DNA from: Pseudomonas protegens CHA0
GTDB taxonomy: Bacteria > Pseudomonadota > Gammaproteobacteria > Pseudomonadales > Pseudomonadaceae
DNA length: 64,000 bases
Direction of reading: 5' to 3'
NCBI RefSeq assembly: GCF_000397205.1
Contig: NC_021237.1
Span: forward strand, 1,985,001-2,049,000
In this document: positions 1 through 9,068 of the stretch, piece after piece
Layout: every line of letters begins with the position of its first letter
Position numbering within the stretch: position 1 is the stretch's first letter
Notes under the pieces: model-generated
What the model saw: the letters and a program-made list of their open reading frames with translations, nothing else
The model's database searches: none
Told to the model about the DNA's origin: nothing
Translations under genes and position numbers: made by a program

Positions 1-1467
1 GGCAAGGATGGTGCCGAATTCATCGAGCAGGCCAATCAGATCAGCCAGGTTTCACGCCTGATGCTGCAGGCCATGAATGAGGCCCGGTTGCGTCTGGATC
101 AGAACCGCAAGGGCGGCGACCAGGAGCCCGCCGAGCAGGGCAAGATCGAGCAGGCCGATCAGGCCCTGGCCCAGGCCGAGCAGTTGAAGGCCACGGTCAA
201 GGATGCGGGCTATCAGACGGTGCTCAACGAAGTCTCGGGGCATATCGGCAACTTCAGCGAGAAGCTCAACGAGTACACCGGGTTGCTGGCCCAGGAGAAG
301 CAGGTCTATCAGCAGTTGCATGAGCGCGCCGCCCAGGTGATGGCGCGGGTTGATCAGGCGTACGGGGCGCAAGAGCATTCGATGCTGGGGGAACTGGACA
401 AGAACTCCCTGCTGATCATCGGCTCCTCGGCCCTGGCGCTGTTGGTGGGGCTGTTGGCGGCCTTGAGTGTCACCCGCCTGATCGTGCGCCCGTTGCGCAG
501 TGTGATGCACGTGGCTCAGCAGATTGCCGCCGGTGATCTGACCGCGACCGTGGAGGTGACCCGACGTGACGAGATCGGTCAGTTGATGCAGGCCATGCAG
601 CAGATGGGCAGCGGCCTGAGCGGCATTGTCAGTGGCCTGCAGGCGGGGATCGAGCAACTGGCCAGTTCGGCTCAGTCGCTGTCCACGGTGACCGAGCAGA
701 CCAACCTGGAAGTCAGCACCCAGAAGGAAGAAACCGAGCAAGTGGCCACGGCCATGAATCAGATGACCGCCACGGTGCACGATGTGGCGCGCAATGCCGA
801 GGAGGCCGCCCAAGCCGCCCAGGCGGCGGACGACAAGGTCGAAAGTGGCCAGCAAGTGGTGCGCCAGAGCATGCAGCGCATTGAGCAACTGGCGGATTCC
901 GCCAGCCGTGCCAGCAGTGGTATCGAGAGCCTGAGCGCGGAAATCGACAACATCGGTAGCGTGCTGGATGTGATCAAGAGCGTGGCCGAGCAGACCAACC
1001 TGCTGGCCCTCAACGCCGCTATCGAAGCCGCTAGGGCCGGGGAGCAGGGCCGGGGGTTTGCGGTGGTGGCCGATGAAGTGCGAGCCCTGGCGAAACGCAC
1101 GCAGCAGTCCACCGAAGAGATCGCCCGGTTGGTGACGGCTCTGCACGCAGCGGCCGACTCCTCGGTGCAGCAGATCCAGAGCAGTGGCGAGCTGGTGAAG
1201 CTGGCGGTCAGCGATGCCCTGCAGACCGAAAGCGCCCTGGGCAGCATTGCCGCGGCGGTGTCATTGATCCAGCAGATGAACCAGCAGATCGCCGCTGCGG
1301 CCGAGCAGCAGAGTTCGGTGGCCGAAGAGATCAACCGCAGTGTCACCAGCATTCGCGCCAGTGCCGATCAGTCGTCCCTGGCGATGCAGGGCAACGCCGC
1401 GTCGAGCATCGAGCTGGCGCAGTTGGGCGTGGAACTGAAGGGGATGGTGGGGCATTTCCGCTTGTAG
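1..1467 (+). CDS. Methyl-accepting chemotaxis protein, 5'-truncated by the window edge
   Basis: The reading frame is open from base 1, so the N-terminus (first membrane segment and part of the sensor) lies outside the window. What remains is 488 residues: a helical, Gln/Glu/Lys-rich periplasmic part, a membrane segment near fragment residues 135-155, a HAMP linker (about 155-205) and a long cytoplasmic coiled coil. The conserved hairpin tip ([20 protein letters not shown]) binds the CheA/CheW array. The helical sensor part would fit an HBM- or 4HB-type ligand domain, but the ligand cannot be inferred. It converges on the next gene, with a shared terminator between them. Confidence 0.95.
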   Translation, partial: GKDGAEFIEQANQISQVSRLMLQAMNEARLRLDQNRKGGDQEPAEQGKIEQADQALAQAEQLKATVKDAGYQTVLNEVSGHIGNFSEKLNEYTGLLAQEKQVYQQLHERAAQVMARVDQAYGAQEHSMLGELDKNSLLIIGSSALALLVGLLAALSVTRLIVRPLRSVMHVAQQIAAGDLTATVEVTRRDEIGQLMQAMQQMGSGLSGIVSGLQAGIEQLASSAQSLSTVTEQTNLEVSTQKEETEQVATAMNQMTATVHDVARNAEEAAQAAQAADDKVESGQQVVRQSMQRIEQLADSASRASSGIESLSAEIDNIGSVLDVIKSVAEQTNLLALNAAIEAARAGEQGRGFAVVADEVRALAKRTQQSTEEIARLVTALHAAADSSVQQIQSSGELVKLAVSDALQTESALGSIAAAVSLIQQMNQQIAAAAEQQSSVAEEINRSVTSIRASADQSSLAMQGNAASSIELAQLGVELKGMVGHFRL

Positions 1468-1490
1468 CGGCGGGGAGGGCGCAGCGTTCT

Positions 1491-1527
1491 AAAACCCTTG
1501 CCCGGGTGTTCCGGGCAAGGGTTTTTT
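1491..1527 (+). terminator. Rho-independent terminator after the chemoreceptor
   Basis: A GC-rich stem (AACCCTTGCCCGG with CCGGGCAAGGGTT) around a short loop is followed by a run of T. An A-run on the other side could let it also serve the convergent gene. Confidence 0.85.
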
Positions 1528-1530
1528 CTG

Positions 1531-2301
1531 TCAGTCGTAGATGGCTTTCTTTTTCCAGTCGGCGTCGGCTTCCACGGTCTTGAGGCCCTGGGTTAGCTGG
1601 TTGTCTTCGTCCGGGGCAGGTTCCAGGGTCGACAGCACCATGGCATTGGCCCGGGCCAGGAGTTTGTCCAGGTATTCAAGTTGCTCCTTGTAGACCGCCG
1701 GGTCCGGCTGCTTGCGCAGGTACTGCACGCCACGCTCGAAGGCCAGCCGGGCCTGGCCCGGCTGGTTCTGCTGCAGGGCGTACTGGCCCAGGTTGTTGAA
1801 GAACTCGATATGCAGCAGCACCAGGATGTGGCGGATCTCCTTGATCCAGCGCTTGGCCTCGTTGGGCTGCAGGAAACCGTCGTGGGCGGCGCGAGTGACC
1901 TGGCCGTGCATGGCCTCCAGCAGGAAGCGCACGTCCTTGGCCTTGGCTTCGGTCTGGATCGGTGCCGGTGGGTTGTTCACCGGGATCGACTCGCCCTGGC
2001 CCACCAGGGTATTGAGCTCAGCCAGGCGAGCCTTGAGGGCGCTGTCGGTTTTATCGAGGTTGAGCATGCGCTGAACGACGTTCAGCTCCAGGCGCGTCAG
2101 CAGCAGCTTGAGGGCCGGTGACATGAACTGGCCGGGGAAGGTTTCGGTGATCTCGCCGCAACGACGCAGGCGATCATTGAGTTCGACCTTGGTGCGGGCT
2201 TTTTCCAGTTTGTTGTTTTCCACCACATGGTTCATGTAGCCAATGGCGATCAATAGTGCGATCCCGGCTATTACCAGCAGGGTGATCATGAGTGGTGTCA
2301 C
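1531..2301 (-). CDS. Conserved Pseudomonas membrane-anchored protein of unknown function
   Basis: 256 residues. One N-terminal hydrophobic helix (about residues 4-24) is followed by a long, mostly helical, charged soluble region with TPR-like spacing (LGQYALQQNQPGQARLAFER), so it is probably an inner-membrane-anchored cytoplasmic protein. A GTG start is chosen because a GAGG Shine-Dalgarno lies 8 nt upstream; an in-frame ATG four codons later is the alternative. I do not recognise a named family and assign no function. Confidence 0.8.
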   Translation of the reverse strand: MTPLMITLLVIAGIALLIAIGYMNHVVENNKLEKARTKVELNDRLRRCGEITETFPGQFMSPALKLLLTRLELNVVQRMLNLDKTDSALKARLAELNTLVGQGESIPVNNPPAPIQTEAKAKDVRFLLEAMHGQVTRAAHDGFLQPNEAKRWIKEIRHILVLLHIEFFNNLGQYALQQNQPGQARLAFERGVQYLRKQPDPAVYKEQLEYLDKLLARANAMVLSTLEPAPDEDNQLTQGLKTVEADADWKKKAIYD

Positions 2302-2668
2302 CGTTAAAACCTCGTTATGGGATTCGCGTGCGAGTGTAGTGGCTTGGCATTTAGACGCATAGCGCCGCTCGACGAGCCGGGCATGGATTGTGCTGCTTAT
2401 ATAGGTGGCATTTGCCTCGGGGGATCCCAGGGTTCAAATTGCCATCACCGGCTGTGGAGGACTATAACGCCTTGTCGAGTGCCAGAATATAGGCGTCAAA
2501 GCGCGGACGGCAGAAAACCCTGAAGCGGGCCTAAAACAGCTCCGAAGTCATTGATTTAAATAAAATTATATCTGGGGGTTGACGGCCTCCCAAAGCATCC
2601 ATAGAATGCGCGCCACTTTCAACGGAAAGCAAATAGCAAAACGTTGAAGGAAGTGAATGCTGTAGCGT
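2302..2668. other. Non-coding leader region between the minus-strand gene and the tRNA array
   Basis: No convincing gene is seen. A 68-codon open frame at 2317-2523 lacks a Shine-Dalgarno and protein-like composition. The recognisable content is the tRNA promoter at 2579-2607 and, presumably, the unassigned promoter of the gene transcribed leftward. Confidence 0.6.
2579..2607 (+). promoter_or_regulatory. Sigma-70 promoter of the tRNA array
   Basis: The -35 TTGACG (2579-2584) and -10 TAGAAT (2602-2607) are separated by 17 bp. A GC-rich GCGCGCC discriminator follows, typical of growth-rate and ppGpp-controlled stable RNA promoters. The first tRNA begins about 60 bp downstream. Confidence 0.8.
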
Positions 2669-2744
2669 GTCCCCTTCGTCTAGTGGCCTAGGACACCGCC
2701 CTTTCACGGCGGTAACAGGGGTTCGAGTCCCCTAGGGGACGCCA
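2669..2744 (+). tRNA. tRNA-Glu (anticodon TTC), copy 1
   Basis: 76 nt including encoded CCA. The acceptor arms GTCCCCT and AGGGGAC pair, the anticodon loop is CTTTCAC, and the T-arm contains GTTCGAGTC. First gene of a Glu-Gly pair. Confidence 0.97.
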
Positions 2745-2746
2745 TT

Positions 2747-2822
<76 letters not shown>

Positions 2823-2927
2823 ATTTTAAACAGTCTGGCTTTCGGGCGAGGCTGAGTGAAACCAGAACCAAAGTCTTCGGATGCGGCTCTGGACACCGAA
2901 ACACACACCATGTGTTCCGGGTAGCGT

Positions 2928-3003
2928 GTCCCCTTCGTCTAGTGGCCTAGGACACCGCCCTTTCACGGCGGTAACAGGGGTTCGAGTCCCCTAGGGGACG
3001 CCA
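2928..3003 (+). tRNA. tRNA-Glu (anticodon TTC), copy 2
   Basis: Identical in sequence to copy 1 and displaced by exactly 259 bp. CCA is encoded. Confidence 0.97.
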
Positions 3004-3006
3004 TTT

Positions 3007-3082
<76 letters not shown>

Positions 3083-3186
3083 ATTTAAGCAGCACTGCCT
3101 TCGGGCAGGGCTGAGTGAAACCAGAACCCGAGTCTTCGGACGCGGCTCTGGGCGCCGAAACATACACCATGTGTTGCGGTTAGCGT

Positions 3187-3262
3187 GTCCCCTTCGTCTA
3201 GTGGCCTAGGACACCGCCCTTTCACGGCGGTAACAGGGGTTCGAGTCCCCTAGGGGACGCCA
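3187..3262 (+). tRNA. tRNA-Glu (anticodon TTC), copy 3
   Basis: Identical to copies 1 and 2, again displaced by 259 bp. CCA is encoded. Confidence 0.97.
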
Positions 3263-3265
3263 TTT

Positions 3266-3341
<76 letters not shown>

Positions 3342-3350
3342 AATTCACAA

Positions 3351-3378
3351 GAACGCCGCTCATTGAGCGGCGTTTTTG
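3351..3378 (+). terminator. Terminator of the tRNA array
   Basis: The stem AACGCCGCTC / GAGCGGCGTT with loop ATT is followed by a T-run. Confidence 0.9.
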
Positions 3379-3413
3379 TTTGCCTGCGATTCAACGCTGC
3401 AGCCAGTGCCCAG

Positions 3414-3450
3414 AAAAAAGGCCCGCCAGTACACCTGCGCGGGCCTTTGT
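3414..3450 (-). terminator. Terminator of the LysE-family gene (minus strand)
   Basis: Read on the minus strand, a GGCCCGC-type stem is followed by a T-run (AAAAAAGG on the plus strand). It lies just beyond the stop of the LysE-family gene. Confidence 0.75.
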
Positions 3451-3462
3451 CGTTTGCCTTGC

Positions 3463-4095
3463 CTACAGTGACAGCAGCAACCGCCCGGCGAACAGCAGCA
3501 GGATCAGCCCCATGCAGCGCTCGAACCAGTGCCCCAGGCGCATGAACAGCAAGCGCACCCGAGAGCTGGAGAAGAACAGCGCGACGATCACGAACCACAG
3601 CGCATTCACCAGGCACATCCAGGCGCCATATAGGGCCTGGATGCTCAGTGGGGTGGTGGCGCTGACCAGGGTGGTGAAGATCGCCAGAAAAAACAGCGTC
3701 GCCTTGGGGTTGGTGGCGTTGGTCAGAAACCCCGTGGTAAAGGCTCGCAGTAAGGTCTGTTGGGGCTCATCGGTGGGCGCCTCGCCGGGAAGGCTGGTCT
3801 TGGCCTTGCTGCGCAGCAGGCTGATACCCAAGTACAGAATGTAGGCACCGCCCAGCAGCTTGGCCGCGCTCAGCAACCAGGGCGTAGCGTGCATCAGGGC
3901 GCCCACCCCCAGCAGGGTGTAGAGCACGTGCACCGAGATGCCGGCGCCGATGCCCAGGGCGGTACAGACCCCGGTCATGCGGCCAAAGCGCACGCTCTGG
4001 CGGATGGTCACGGCAAAATCCGGCCCGGGAGCGACCACCGCGAGAAAGTGAACCAGGGCCAGGGCGAGGAACTCGCCAAGATAGTTGGAGAGCAT
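3463..4095 (-). CDS. LysE/RhtB-family amino acid exporter
   Basis: 210 residues, the usual length for the LysE/RhtB translocator family. The N-terminus has the family signature (VAAPGPDFAVTIRQSVRFGR), followed by hydrophobic segments predicting about six membrane helices. Family members export amino acids or derivatives (Lys, homoserine, threonine and others) using the proton gradient; the substrate here cannot be read from sequence. GGAG precedes the ATG. It is transcribed in the same direction as the alaX-like gene about 40 bp upstream, so the two may be co-transcribed. Confidence 0.85.
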   Translation of the reverse strand: MLSNYLGEFLALALVHFLAVVAPGPDFAVTIRQSVRFGRMTGVCTALGIGAGISVHVLYTLLGVGALMHATPWLLSAAKLLGGAYILYLGISLLRSKAKTSLPGEAPTDEPQQTLLRAFTTGFLTNATNPKATLFFLAIFTTLVSATTPLSIQALYGAWMCLVNALWFVIVALFFSSSRVRLLFMRLGHWFERCMGLILLLFAGRLLLSL

Positions 4096-4136
4096 GCGGA
4101 CTCCGCAAAGCAGGGTGATTGAGTGGCAGGCCGTTT

Positions 4137-4763
4137 TCAGTCGAGGCTATAGCTGACCGAAAGGGTGCCTTTCTTGAGTGAGACCGCGGTGATGAGCACC
4201 GCGCCCAGCTGCTGCAGGTGGCTGACGTGGGTGCCGCCGCAACCATAGGCCGGCAGTTGGCCAAAGCTGATCTGGCGCGAACCGTCCGCCATTGTGCTAT
4301 GCCGTTCCAGGTCGGCCTCTATCCACTGCGCAATCGCGTCCTGCACGCTGGCGCCGTCGATCTCCCGGGGCTGCTCTGCCGGTTTGAACGACACCCGGCC
4401 TTCACCTGGCCAGTGATGGGCCTTGATCGGTATCCAGCCCTGGCTTTGCACGAAGTGGCCGATCAGGTGCCCGGCGGAGTGCATGCGGCTGTTGAACAGG
4501 CGCGCGGCCTCATCGACCCGGGCCTCGAAAATGCCCGGCTCCAGCGGCTGGTCCAGGTAATGCACGATCTGCTCGCCTTCCTGGGCCACCCGCAGAACGG
4601 CGGCCTGGCCGATCCAGCCGGTATCGCTGGGCTGGCCGCCACCCTGGGGGTGGAAGGGCGTGGCGTTGAGGGTGACCGCGAATTGCTGTTCGTGGGGGAT
4701 GCAGCTCAGGACCTCGACGGAGGTCAGTAACTGGTCATTGTCGTAATACAGGCGCCGCGTCAT
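4137..4763 (-). CDS. AlaX-like alanyl-tRNA editing protein
   Basis: 208 residues from the chosen ATG. It resembles the free-standing editing domain of alanyl-tRNA synthetase, which hydrolyses Ser-tRNA(Ala) or Gly-tRNA(Ala). The zinc/catalytic motifs are visible: HSAGH in the middle and CGGTH near the C-terminus. An early NATPFHPQGGGQPSDTG segment is also typical. The frame could be extended 25 codons to 4838, but the family alignment begins near MTRRLYYDN, and the longer start would run into the divergent lysR gene. Confidence 0.85.
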   Translation of the reverse strand: MTRRLYYDNDQLLTSVEVLSCIPHEQQFAVTLNATPFHPQGGGQPSDTGWIGQAAVLRVAQEGEQIVHYLDQPLEPGIFEARVDEAARLFNSRMHSAGHLIGHFVQSQGWIPIKAHHWPGEGRVSFKPAEQPREIDGASVQDAIAQWIEADLERHSTMADGSRQISFGQLPAYGCGGTHVSHLQQLGAVLITAVSLKKGTLSVSYSLD

Positions 4764-4793
4764 TTCTCTAACCCTGGAATTCAGTGTTTTTTT

Positions 4794-4823
4794 ATTATGC
4801 GGCCTGGGCAATTGCGTGATAAT
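4794..4823. promoter_or_regulatory. Overlapping divergent promoters for alaX-like and lysR genes
   Basis: On the minus strand, TTATCA (4817-4822) and CATAAT (4794-4799) are spaced 17 bp, directed to the alaX-like gene. On the plus strand, the same bases form a TGATAAT -10 candidate (4817-4823) for the LysR gene. The shared bases suggest mutual exclusion and a natural place for LysR autoregulation. Neither -35 is a strong consensus. Confidence 0.4.
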
Positions 4824-4837
4824 CCGTTCGAAACTCA

Positions 4838-5806
4838 ATGGACTATTGCGTCATGAGCATAAATCTACCCCTGCCTTTGCTGGCAGAAATGGCCATTTTC
4901 GTCAGGGTCGTGGAGACCGGCAGCTTCTCCGAGGCGGCACGCCAGCTGGGCTCCTCGCCTTCGGCGGTCAGCCGCAGCATCTCGCGCCTGGAAAAGGCCC
5001 TGGCCACCCGGTTGTTGCAGCGCACCACACGCAAGTTGCGCTTGAGCGACGGTGGCGAAGAGGTGTTCAAGCGTTGCAGTGAAATGGTCAGTGCGGCCCG
5101 TTCGGTGATGGAGGTCAGCGGCCAGTTCACCCACGAAGCCGAAGGCGTGGTGCGGGTCAGCGTGCCCAAGGCGGTGGGGCGTTTCGTGGTGCACCCGCAC
5201 ATGCCGGAGTTTCTGCGGCGCTATCCCCTGGTCGATGTGGAACTGCTGCATGAGGACCGCGATGTCGACCTGATCGACGACAACGTCGACCTGGCGATCC
5301 GCATCACCGATCGCCCGCCGCCCGGGTTGATCGGCCGCCAGCTGTTGCGCATCGATCACCTGCTCTGCGCCACCCCGCAGTACCTGGCCGAGCACGGTAC
5401 CCCGGCCCATCCCCAGGACCTGCGCCAGCACAGTTGCATCTACCTGGGCGAGACCCCCAGCGATGCGCGCTGGAAATTCACCCAGGGCAGCAAGGCGGTC
5501 ACGGTGGGGGTGCGCGGGCGCTATGCGGCCAACCACACCGGGGTGCGCCTGGATGCGGTGCTGCAACACCTGGGGATCGGCAGCCTGCCGTACTTCACCG
5601 CGCGCCATGCCCTGGAGCAGGGGCTGATCGTCCAGGTGCTGCCGGAGTGGACCTTCCTGGCCTCTTACCACGGCGGTGCCTGGCTGCTGCATTCACCGAC
5701 CCGTTACCTGCCGCCCAAGTTGCGGGTTTTCATCGACTACCTGGTGGAGTGCCTGGCCAAGGAGCCGACCCTCAACCGCCCGGGCAAAGCGGAACGCCCG
5801 CTGTAG
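4838..5806 (+). CDS. LysR-family transcriptional regulator
   Basis: 322 residues. An N-terminal winged helix-turn-helix (ETGSFSEAARQLGSSPSAVS, about residues 24-43) is followed by a LysR substrate-binding domain like that of the AaeR/DsdC-like 'CrgA' group (DLAIRITDRPP, VRGRYAANHTGVRLDAVLQH). It is divergent from the alaX-like gene, which it may control together with the lysE-like gene. Neither the ATG at 4838 nor the in-frame ATG at 4853 has a clear Shine-Dalgarno. The effector is unknown. Confidence 0.9.
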   Translation: MDYCVMSINLPLPLLAEMAIFVRVVETGSFSEAARQLGSSPSAVSRSISRLEKALATRLLQRTTRKLRLSDGGEEVFKRCSEMVSAARSVMEVSGQFTHEAEGVVRVSVPKAVGRFVVHPHMPEFLRRYPLVDVELLHEDRDVDLIDDNVDLAIRITDRPPPGLIGRQLLRIDHLLCATPQYLAEHGTPAHPQDLRQHSCIYLGETPSDARWKFTQGSKAVTVGVRGRYAANHTGVRLDAVLQHLGIGSLPYFTARHALEQGLIVQVLPEWTFLASYHGGAWLLHSPTRYLPPKLRVFIDYLVECLAKEPTLNRPGKAERPL

Positions 5807-5825
5807 GAGCTGGCTTGCCAGCGAA
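5802..5825 (+). repeat. REP element, single copy
   Basis: The palindromic Pseudomonas repeat TGTAGGAGCTGGCTTGCCAG followed by CGAA overlaps the lysR stop codon. The same core occurs at 54794, there as an inverted pair. Confidence 0.8.
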
Positions 5826-5859
5826 TTCTCTGACAAGCCGGCGCTAAAAGGCGCCCATG

Positions 5860-5892
5860 AAAAAGGCCCGCCGGGCGAACCGTGCGGGCCTT
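5860..5892 (-). terminator. Terminator downstream of the gene at 5913-6320
   Basis: Stem GGCCCGC / GCGGGCC; on the minus strand it is followed by a T-run. Confidence 0.7.
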
Positions 5893-5912
5893 GGTTGCGC
5901 CGGGCGCAGTGA

Positions 5913-6320
5913 TCAGTGCTTGCTGTCCTGGGCAGAAAGCGCCAGCAGCTGCTTTTCCTGGTTCCAGTCGAAGGGCTCGTCGTTCTGCTCGGCTTCGAAA
6001 CGGCGCTCTTCCAGGGCCTGGTACAGGTCGATTTCTTCATCGGGCATGTAGTGCAGGCAGTCACCGGCGAAGAACCACAGCAGGTCACGAGGCACCAGGT
6101 GGGCGATCTGCGGGTAGCGCTGCATGATCTGGCACAGCAGGTCCTGGCCCAGGTATTGGCTTTCGATCGGGTCGATCGGCAGCGAGGCGCGCAGTTCGTC
6201 GAAGCGCTCCAGGAACAGCGCATGGCTTTCCTCGGGCACCTGTTCGGCTTCACCTACGGCGACCAGGATGCTGCGCAGGTGGTCCAGCAGGACGAGATGA
6301 TCGGCGACGATGTTGGACAT
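5913..6320 (-). CDS. Conserved Pseudomonas protein, PA2817-like, unknown function
   Basis: 135 residues, acidic and helical, with no signal peptide or membrane segment. Its sequence (LLWFFAGDCLHYMPDEEIDL) and position beside fadE resemble a small conserved gene next to the acyl-CoA dehydrogenase in P. aeruginosa. The ATG at 6320 is chosen because GAGGA precedes it at good spacing; the frame remains open further upstream. It has no assigned function. It is transcribed in the same direction as fadE but separated from it by a terminator. Confidence 0.8.
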   Translation of the reverse strand: MSNIVADHLVLLDHLRSILVAVGEAEQVPEESHALFLERFDELRASLPIDPIESQYLGQDLLCQIMQRYPQIAHLVPRDLLWFFAGDCLHYMPDEEIDLYQALEERRFEAEQNDEPFDWNQEKQLLALSAQDSKH

Positions 6321-6337
6321 GACAGGGTCCTCAAGAG

Positions 6338-6374
6338 CAAAACGGGCGCGGGAGTATATAGCTCCCGCGCCCGG
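6338..6374 (-). terminator. Terminator of fadE
   Basis: A perfect 12-bp GC stem (CGGGCGCGGGAG / CTCCCGCGCCCG) is followed by TTTTG on the minus strand, just past the fadE stop. Confidence 0.85.
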
Positions 6375-6406
6375 TTTCATAATCGACCTGCCCCGAAGGC
6401 GGCCGT

Positions 6407-8854
6407 CTAGCGGGTCTTGCCTTCGCTTAGGGTCAGCTCCTCCTTGGCAAAATCATCCACATCGATGACCTTGCGCCGCGCCGCCTCGGCCTCGTGCAGG
6501 CTCTGGGCCTCGGCGGCCTGCAGCACGCCGGCTTCCAGCGCCGCGTCGATGGCCGATTCGCCGGCAGCCGGTTTGACCTGGCCGCTTTTCAGCGCTTCGT
6601 GGAGCTTCTTGTGCAACGGGTGCACGGCGCTCAGCAGGTTGCTGGCATGTTGCAGGGCGCCCACCGGGTCGTCCTTGGATTGCGGGCGGTAGCAGCCGGC
6701 AAGCACCGCTTCCAGGGCCGGATCGCCCTGGGCTCGACCGATGATCGCCGCCACTTCGGCATCCAGCTGGTCCGATGGCCCGGTATGGCGACGGCCGAAG
6801 GGGAACACCAGCACCCGCAGCACGCAACCGAACACCCGGTTGGGGAAGTTGCTGAGCAACTCGTCCAGGGCCCGTTCGGAATGCCCGAGGCTCTCTTCCA
6901 TGGCCCAGGCCAGCAGGGGGCGCAGGTATTCCGGGGAGTCCAGGTCGTGGTAGCGCTTGAGCGCTGCCGACGCCAGGTACAGGTGGCTGAGCACATCCCC
7001 CAGGCGGGCGGAAAGGCGCTCGCGGCGTTTGAGTTCGCCCCCCAGCAGCATCATCGAGAAGTCCGCCAGCAGGGCGAAGGCCGCGGCCTGGCGGTTCAGG
7101 GCACGGAAGTAGCCCTGGCTGACCTTGTCTCCCGGAACGTGTTCGAAGTGGCCCAGGCCGAGGTTCAGCACCAGGGTGCTGGCGGCGTTGCTCACGGCGA
7201 AACCTATGTGCTTGAGCAGCAGGGCGTCGAACTCCTGCAGCGCCTGGTCGTGGTCTTCGCGACCGGCCAGGGCCATTTCCTTGAGCACGAATGGATGGCA
7301 GCGGATTGCCCCCTGGCCGAAGATCATCAGGTTGCGCGAAAGGATGTTGGCGCCTTCCACGGTGATGAAGATCGGCGCTCCTTGCCAGCTGCGGCCCAGG
7401 TAGTTGTTGGGGCCCATGATGATGCCCTTGCCGCCGTGCACGTCCATGGCGTGGCTGATGCACTCGCGGCCGCGCTCGGTGAGGTGGTACTTGAGGATCG
7501 CCGACAGCACCGAGGGTTTTTCCCCCAGGTCCACGGCGTTGGCAGTGAGCATGCGTGCACTGTCCATCAGCCAGGCATTGCCGCCGAGGCGGGCCAGAGC
7601 CTCCTGGATGCCCTCGAAGGCGGCGAGGGGCACGTTGAACTGCTCCCGCACCTGGGCGTACTGGCCGGTCACCAGGCTGGTGAATTTGGCGGCGCCGGTG
7701 CCCACCGCGGGCAGGGAGATCGAACGGCCCACGGACAGGCAATTCATCAGCATCATCCAGCCCTTGCCGAGCATTTCCTGGCCGCCGATGAGGAAGTCCA
7801 GGGGAATGAACACGTCCTTGCCGGAGTTCGGGCCGTTCATGAAGGCCGCGCCCAGGGGCAGGTGGCGGCGGCCGATGTCCACCCCGGGGGTGTCGGTGGG
7901 GATCAGTGCCAGGCTGATACCCAGGTCTTCCTGGTCGCCCAGCAGGTGGTCCGGGTCATGGGCCTTGAAGGCCAGGCCGAGCAGGGTGGCCACCGGGCCC
8001 AGGGTGATGTAGCGCTTTTCCCAGTTCAGGCGCAGGCCCAGGGTTTCTTCACCCTGCCATTGGCCTTTGCAGATGATCCCGGTGTCGGGCATGGCCCCTG
8101 CATCGGAGCCGGCCAGGGGGCCGGTGAGGGCGAAGCAGGGAATGTCGTCGCCCCGGGCCAGCCGCGGCAGGTAGTGATTGCGCTGTTCGTCGGTGCCGTA
8201 GTGCAGCAGCAGTTCGGCCGGGCCCAGGGAGTTGGGCACCATCACGGTGGAGGCCAGGTCGCCGCTGCGGGTGGCCAGCTTCATGGCCACCTGGGAGTGG
8301 GCGTAGGCCGAGAAGCCCTTGCCGCCGAACTCCTTGGGAATGATCAGGGCAAAGAAACCGTGCTCCTTGATGTGGGCCCAGGCTTCGGCCGGCAGGTCCA
8401 TGTGCTGGCCGATCTGCCAGTCGCTGACCATGGCGCACAGCTCCTCGGTCGGGCCGTCGATGAACGCCTGCTCTTCTTCGGTCAACTGGGCCTTGGGGTA
8501 GGCCAGCAAGGTATTCCAGTCGGGGCGGCCACTGAACAGCTCGCCGTCCCACCAGACGGTGCCGGCATCGATGGCATCGCGCTCGGTTTGGGACATCGGC
8601 GGCAGAACCTTCTGGAACCAGCTGAACAGCGGCGCACTGAAATACTTGCGCCGCAGATCGGGCAGCAGCAGAGGGGCGGCGACCGCTGCCAGCAGCACCC
8701 AGAAAATCAGCAGCAGCCAGCCGGGGGCACGGCTAAAGGCGCCCATGGCCAAGAGGTAGATGGCGACCACGCCCAGGGCGGGCAGGGGGGCGGTACGGCG
8801 ATGGGCCAGGTAGGCCACTGCGAGCACCAGAACCAGTATCCACAACAACAGCAT
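6407..8854 (-). CDS. fadE: Acyl-CoA dehydrogenase FadE
   Basis: 815 residues, the length of the E. coli FadE (YafH) type, longer than the usual 380-residue acyl-CoA dehydrogenases. It catalyses the first, FAD-dependent step of fatty acid beta-oxidation and passes electrons to ETF. Two N-terminal hydrophobic helices (about 1-50) suggest membrane association. The dehydrogenase core follows (ALTGPLAGSDAGAM, VHGGKGIIMGPNNYLGR), then the FadE-specific C-terminal domain. The ATG at 8854 is preferred over a TTG at 8860 because GGAGGA sits 6 nt before it. The window also carries its electron acceptors, etfBA and etfD. Confidence 0.95.
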   Translation of the reverse strand: MLLLWILVLVLAVAYLAHRRTAPLPALGVVAIYLLAMGAFSRAPGWLLLIFWVLLAAVAAPLLLPDLRRKYFSAPLFSWFQKVLPPMSQTERDAIDAGTVWWDGELFSGRPDWNTLLAYPKAQLTEEEQAFIDGPTEELCAMVSDWQIGQHMDLPAEAWAHIKEHGFFALIIPKEFGGKGFSAYAHSQVAMKLATRSGDLASTVMVPNSLGPAELLLHYGTDEQRNHYLPRLARGDDIPCFALTGPLAGSDAGAMPDTGIICKGQWQGEETLGLRLNWEKRYITLGPVATLLGLAFKAHDPDHLLGDQEDLGISLALIPTDTPGVDIGRRHLPLGAAFMNGPNSGKDVFIPLDFLIGGQEMLGKGWMMLMNCLSVGRSISLPAVGTGAAKFTSLVTGQYAQVREQFNVPLAAFEGIQEALARLGGNAWLMDSARMLTANAVDLGEKPSVLSAILKYHLTERGRECISHAMDVHGGKGIIMGPNNYLGRSWQGAPIFITVEGANILSRNLMIFGQGAIRCHPFVLKEMALAGREDHDQALQEFDALLLKHIGFAVSNAASTLVLNLGLGHFEHVPGDKVSQGYFRALNRQAAAFALLADFSMMLLGGELKRRERLSARLGDVLSHLYLASAALKRYHDLDSPEYLRPLLAWAMEESLGHSERALDELLSNFPNRVFGCVLRVLVFPFGRRHTGPSDQLDAEVAAIIGRAQGDPALEAVLAGCYRPQSKDDPVGALQHASNLLSAVHPLHKKLHEALKSGQVKPAAGESAIDAALEAGVLQAAEAQSLHEAEAARRKVIDVDDFAKEELTLSEGKTR

Positions 8855-8876
8855 ATTCAATCCTCCGTGAAACCAG

Positions 8877-8890
8877 GGGTGAAATCACCC
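8877..8890. promoter_or_regulatory. 14-bp palindrome upstream of fadE
   Basis: GGGTGA-AA-TCACCC is a perfect inverted repeat 23 bp before the fadE start codon. It may be an operator in the fadE leader or promoter, but no known consensus fits. It does not match the PsrA box. Confidence 0.3.
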
Positions 8891-9068
8891 TCAGAGCGTA
8901 GTCGGCCTTCGACAGCGCGGGTGAGCAGGGCAGTGCGGGTGCAATGAAAGTCTGTATCTTGCGGGCCAGGCCCGGTTGATCGTGGGGGCCATGATCTTTG
9001 GCCGATACGTCGTTATCACTGGGGCGGACGCCTCGATAGACTCAGGCTTCCTCTCGGAGGTCATGCCC

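Noticed and set aside
2317..2523. 68-codon frame before the tRNA array
   Set aside because: No ribosome site or conserved feature, and it lies in a promoter-bearing intergenic region.
6494..8947. 817-codon frame antisense to fadE
   Set aside because: His/Gln/Gly-rich shadow of the FadE codons, without a ribosome site or family match.
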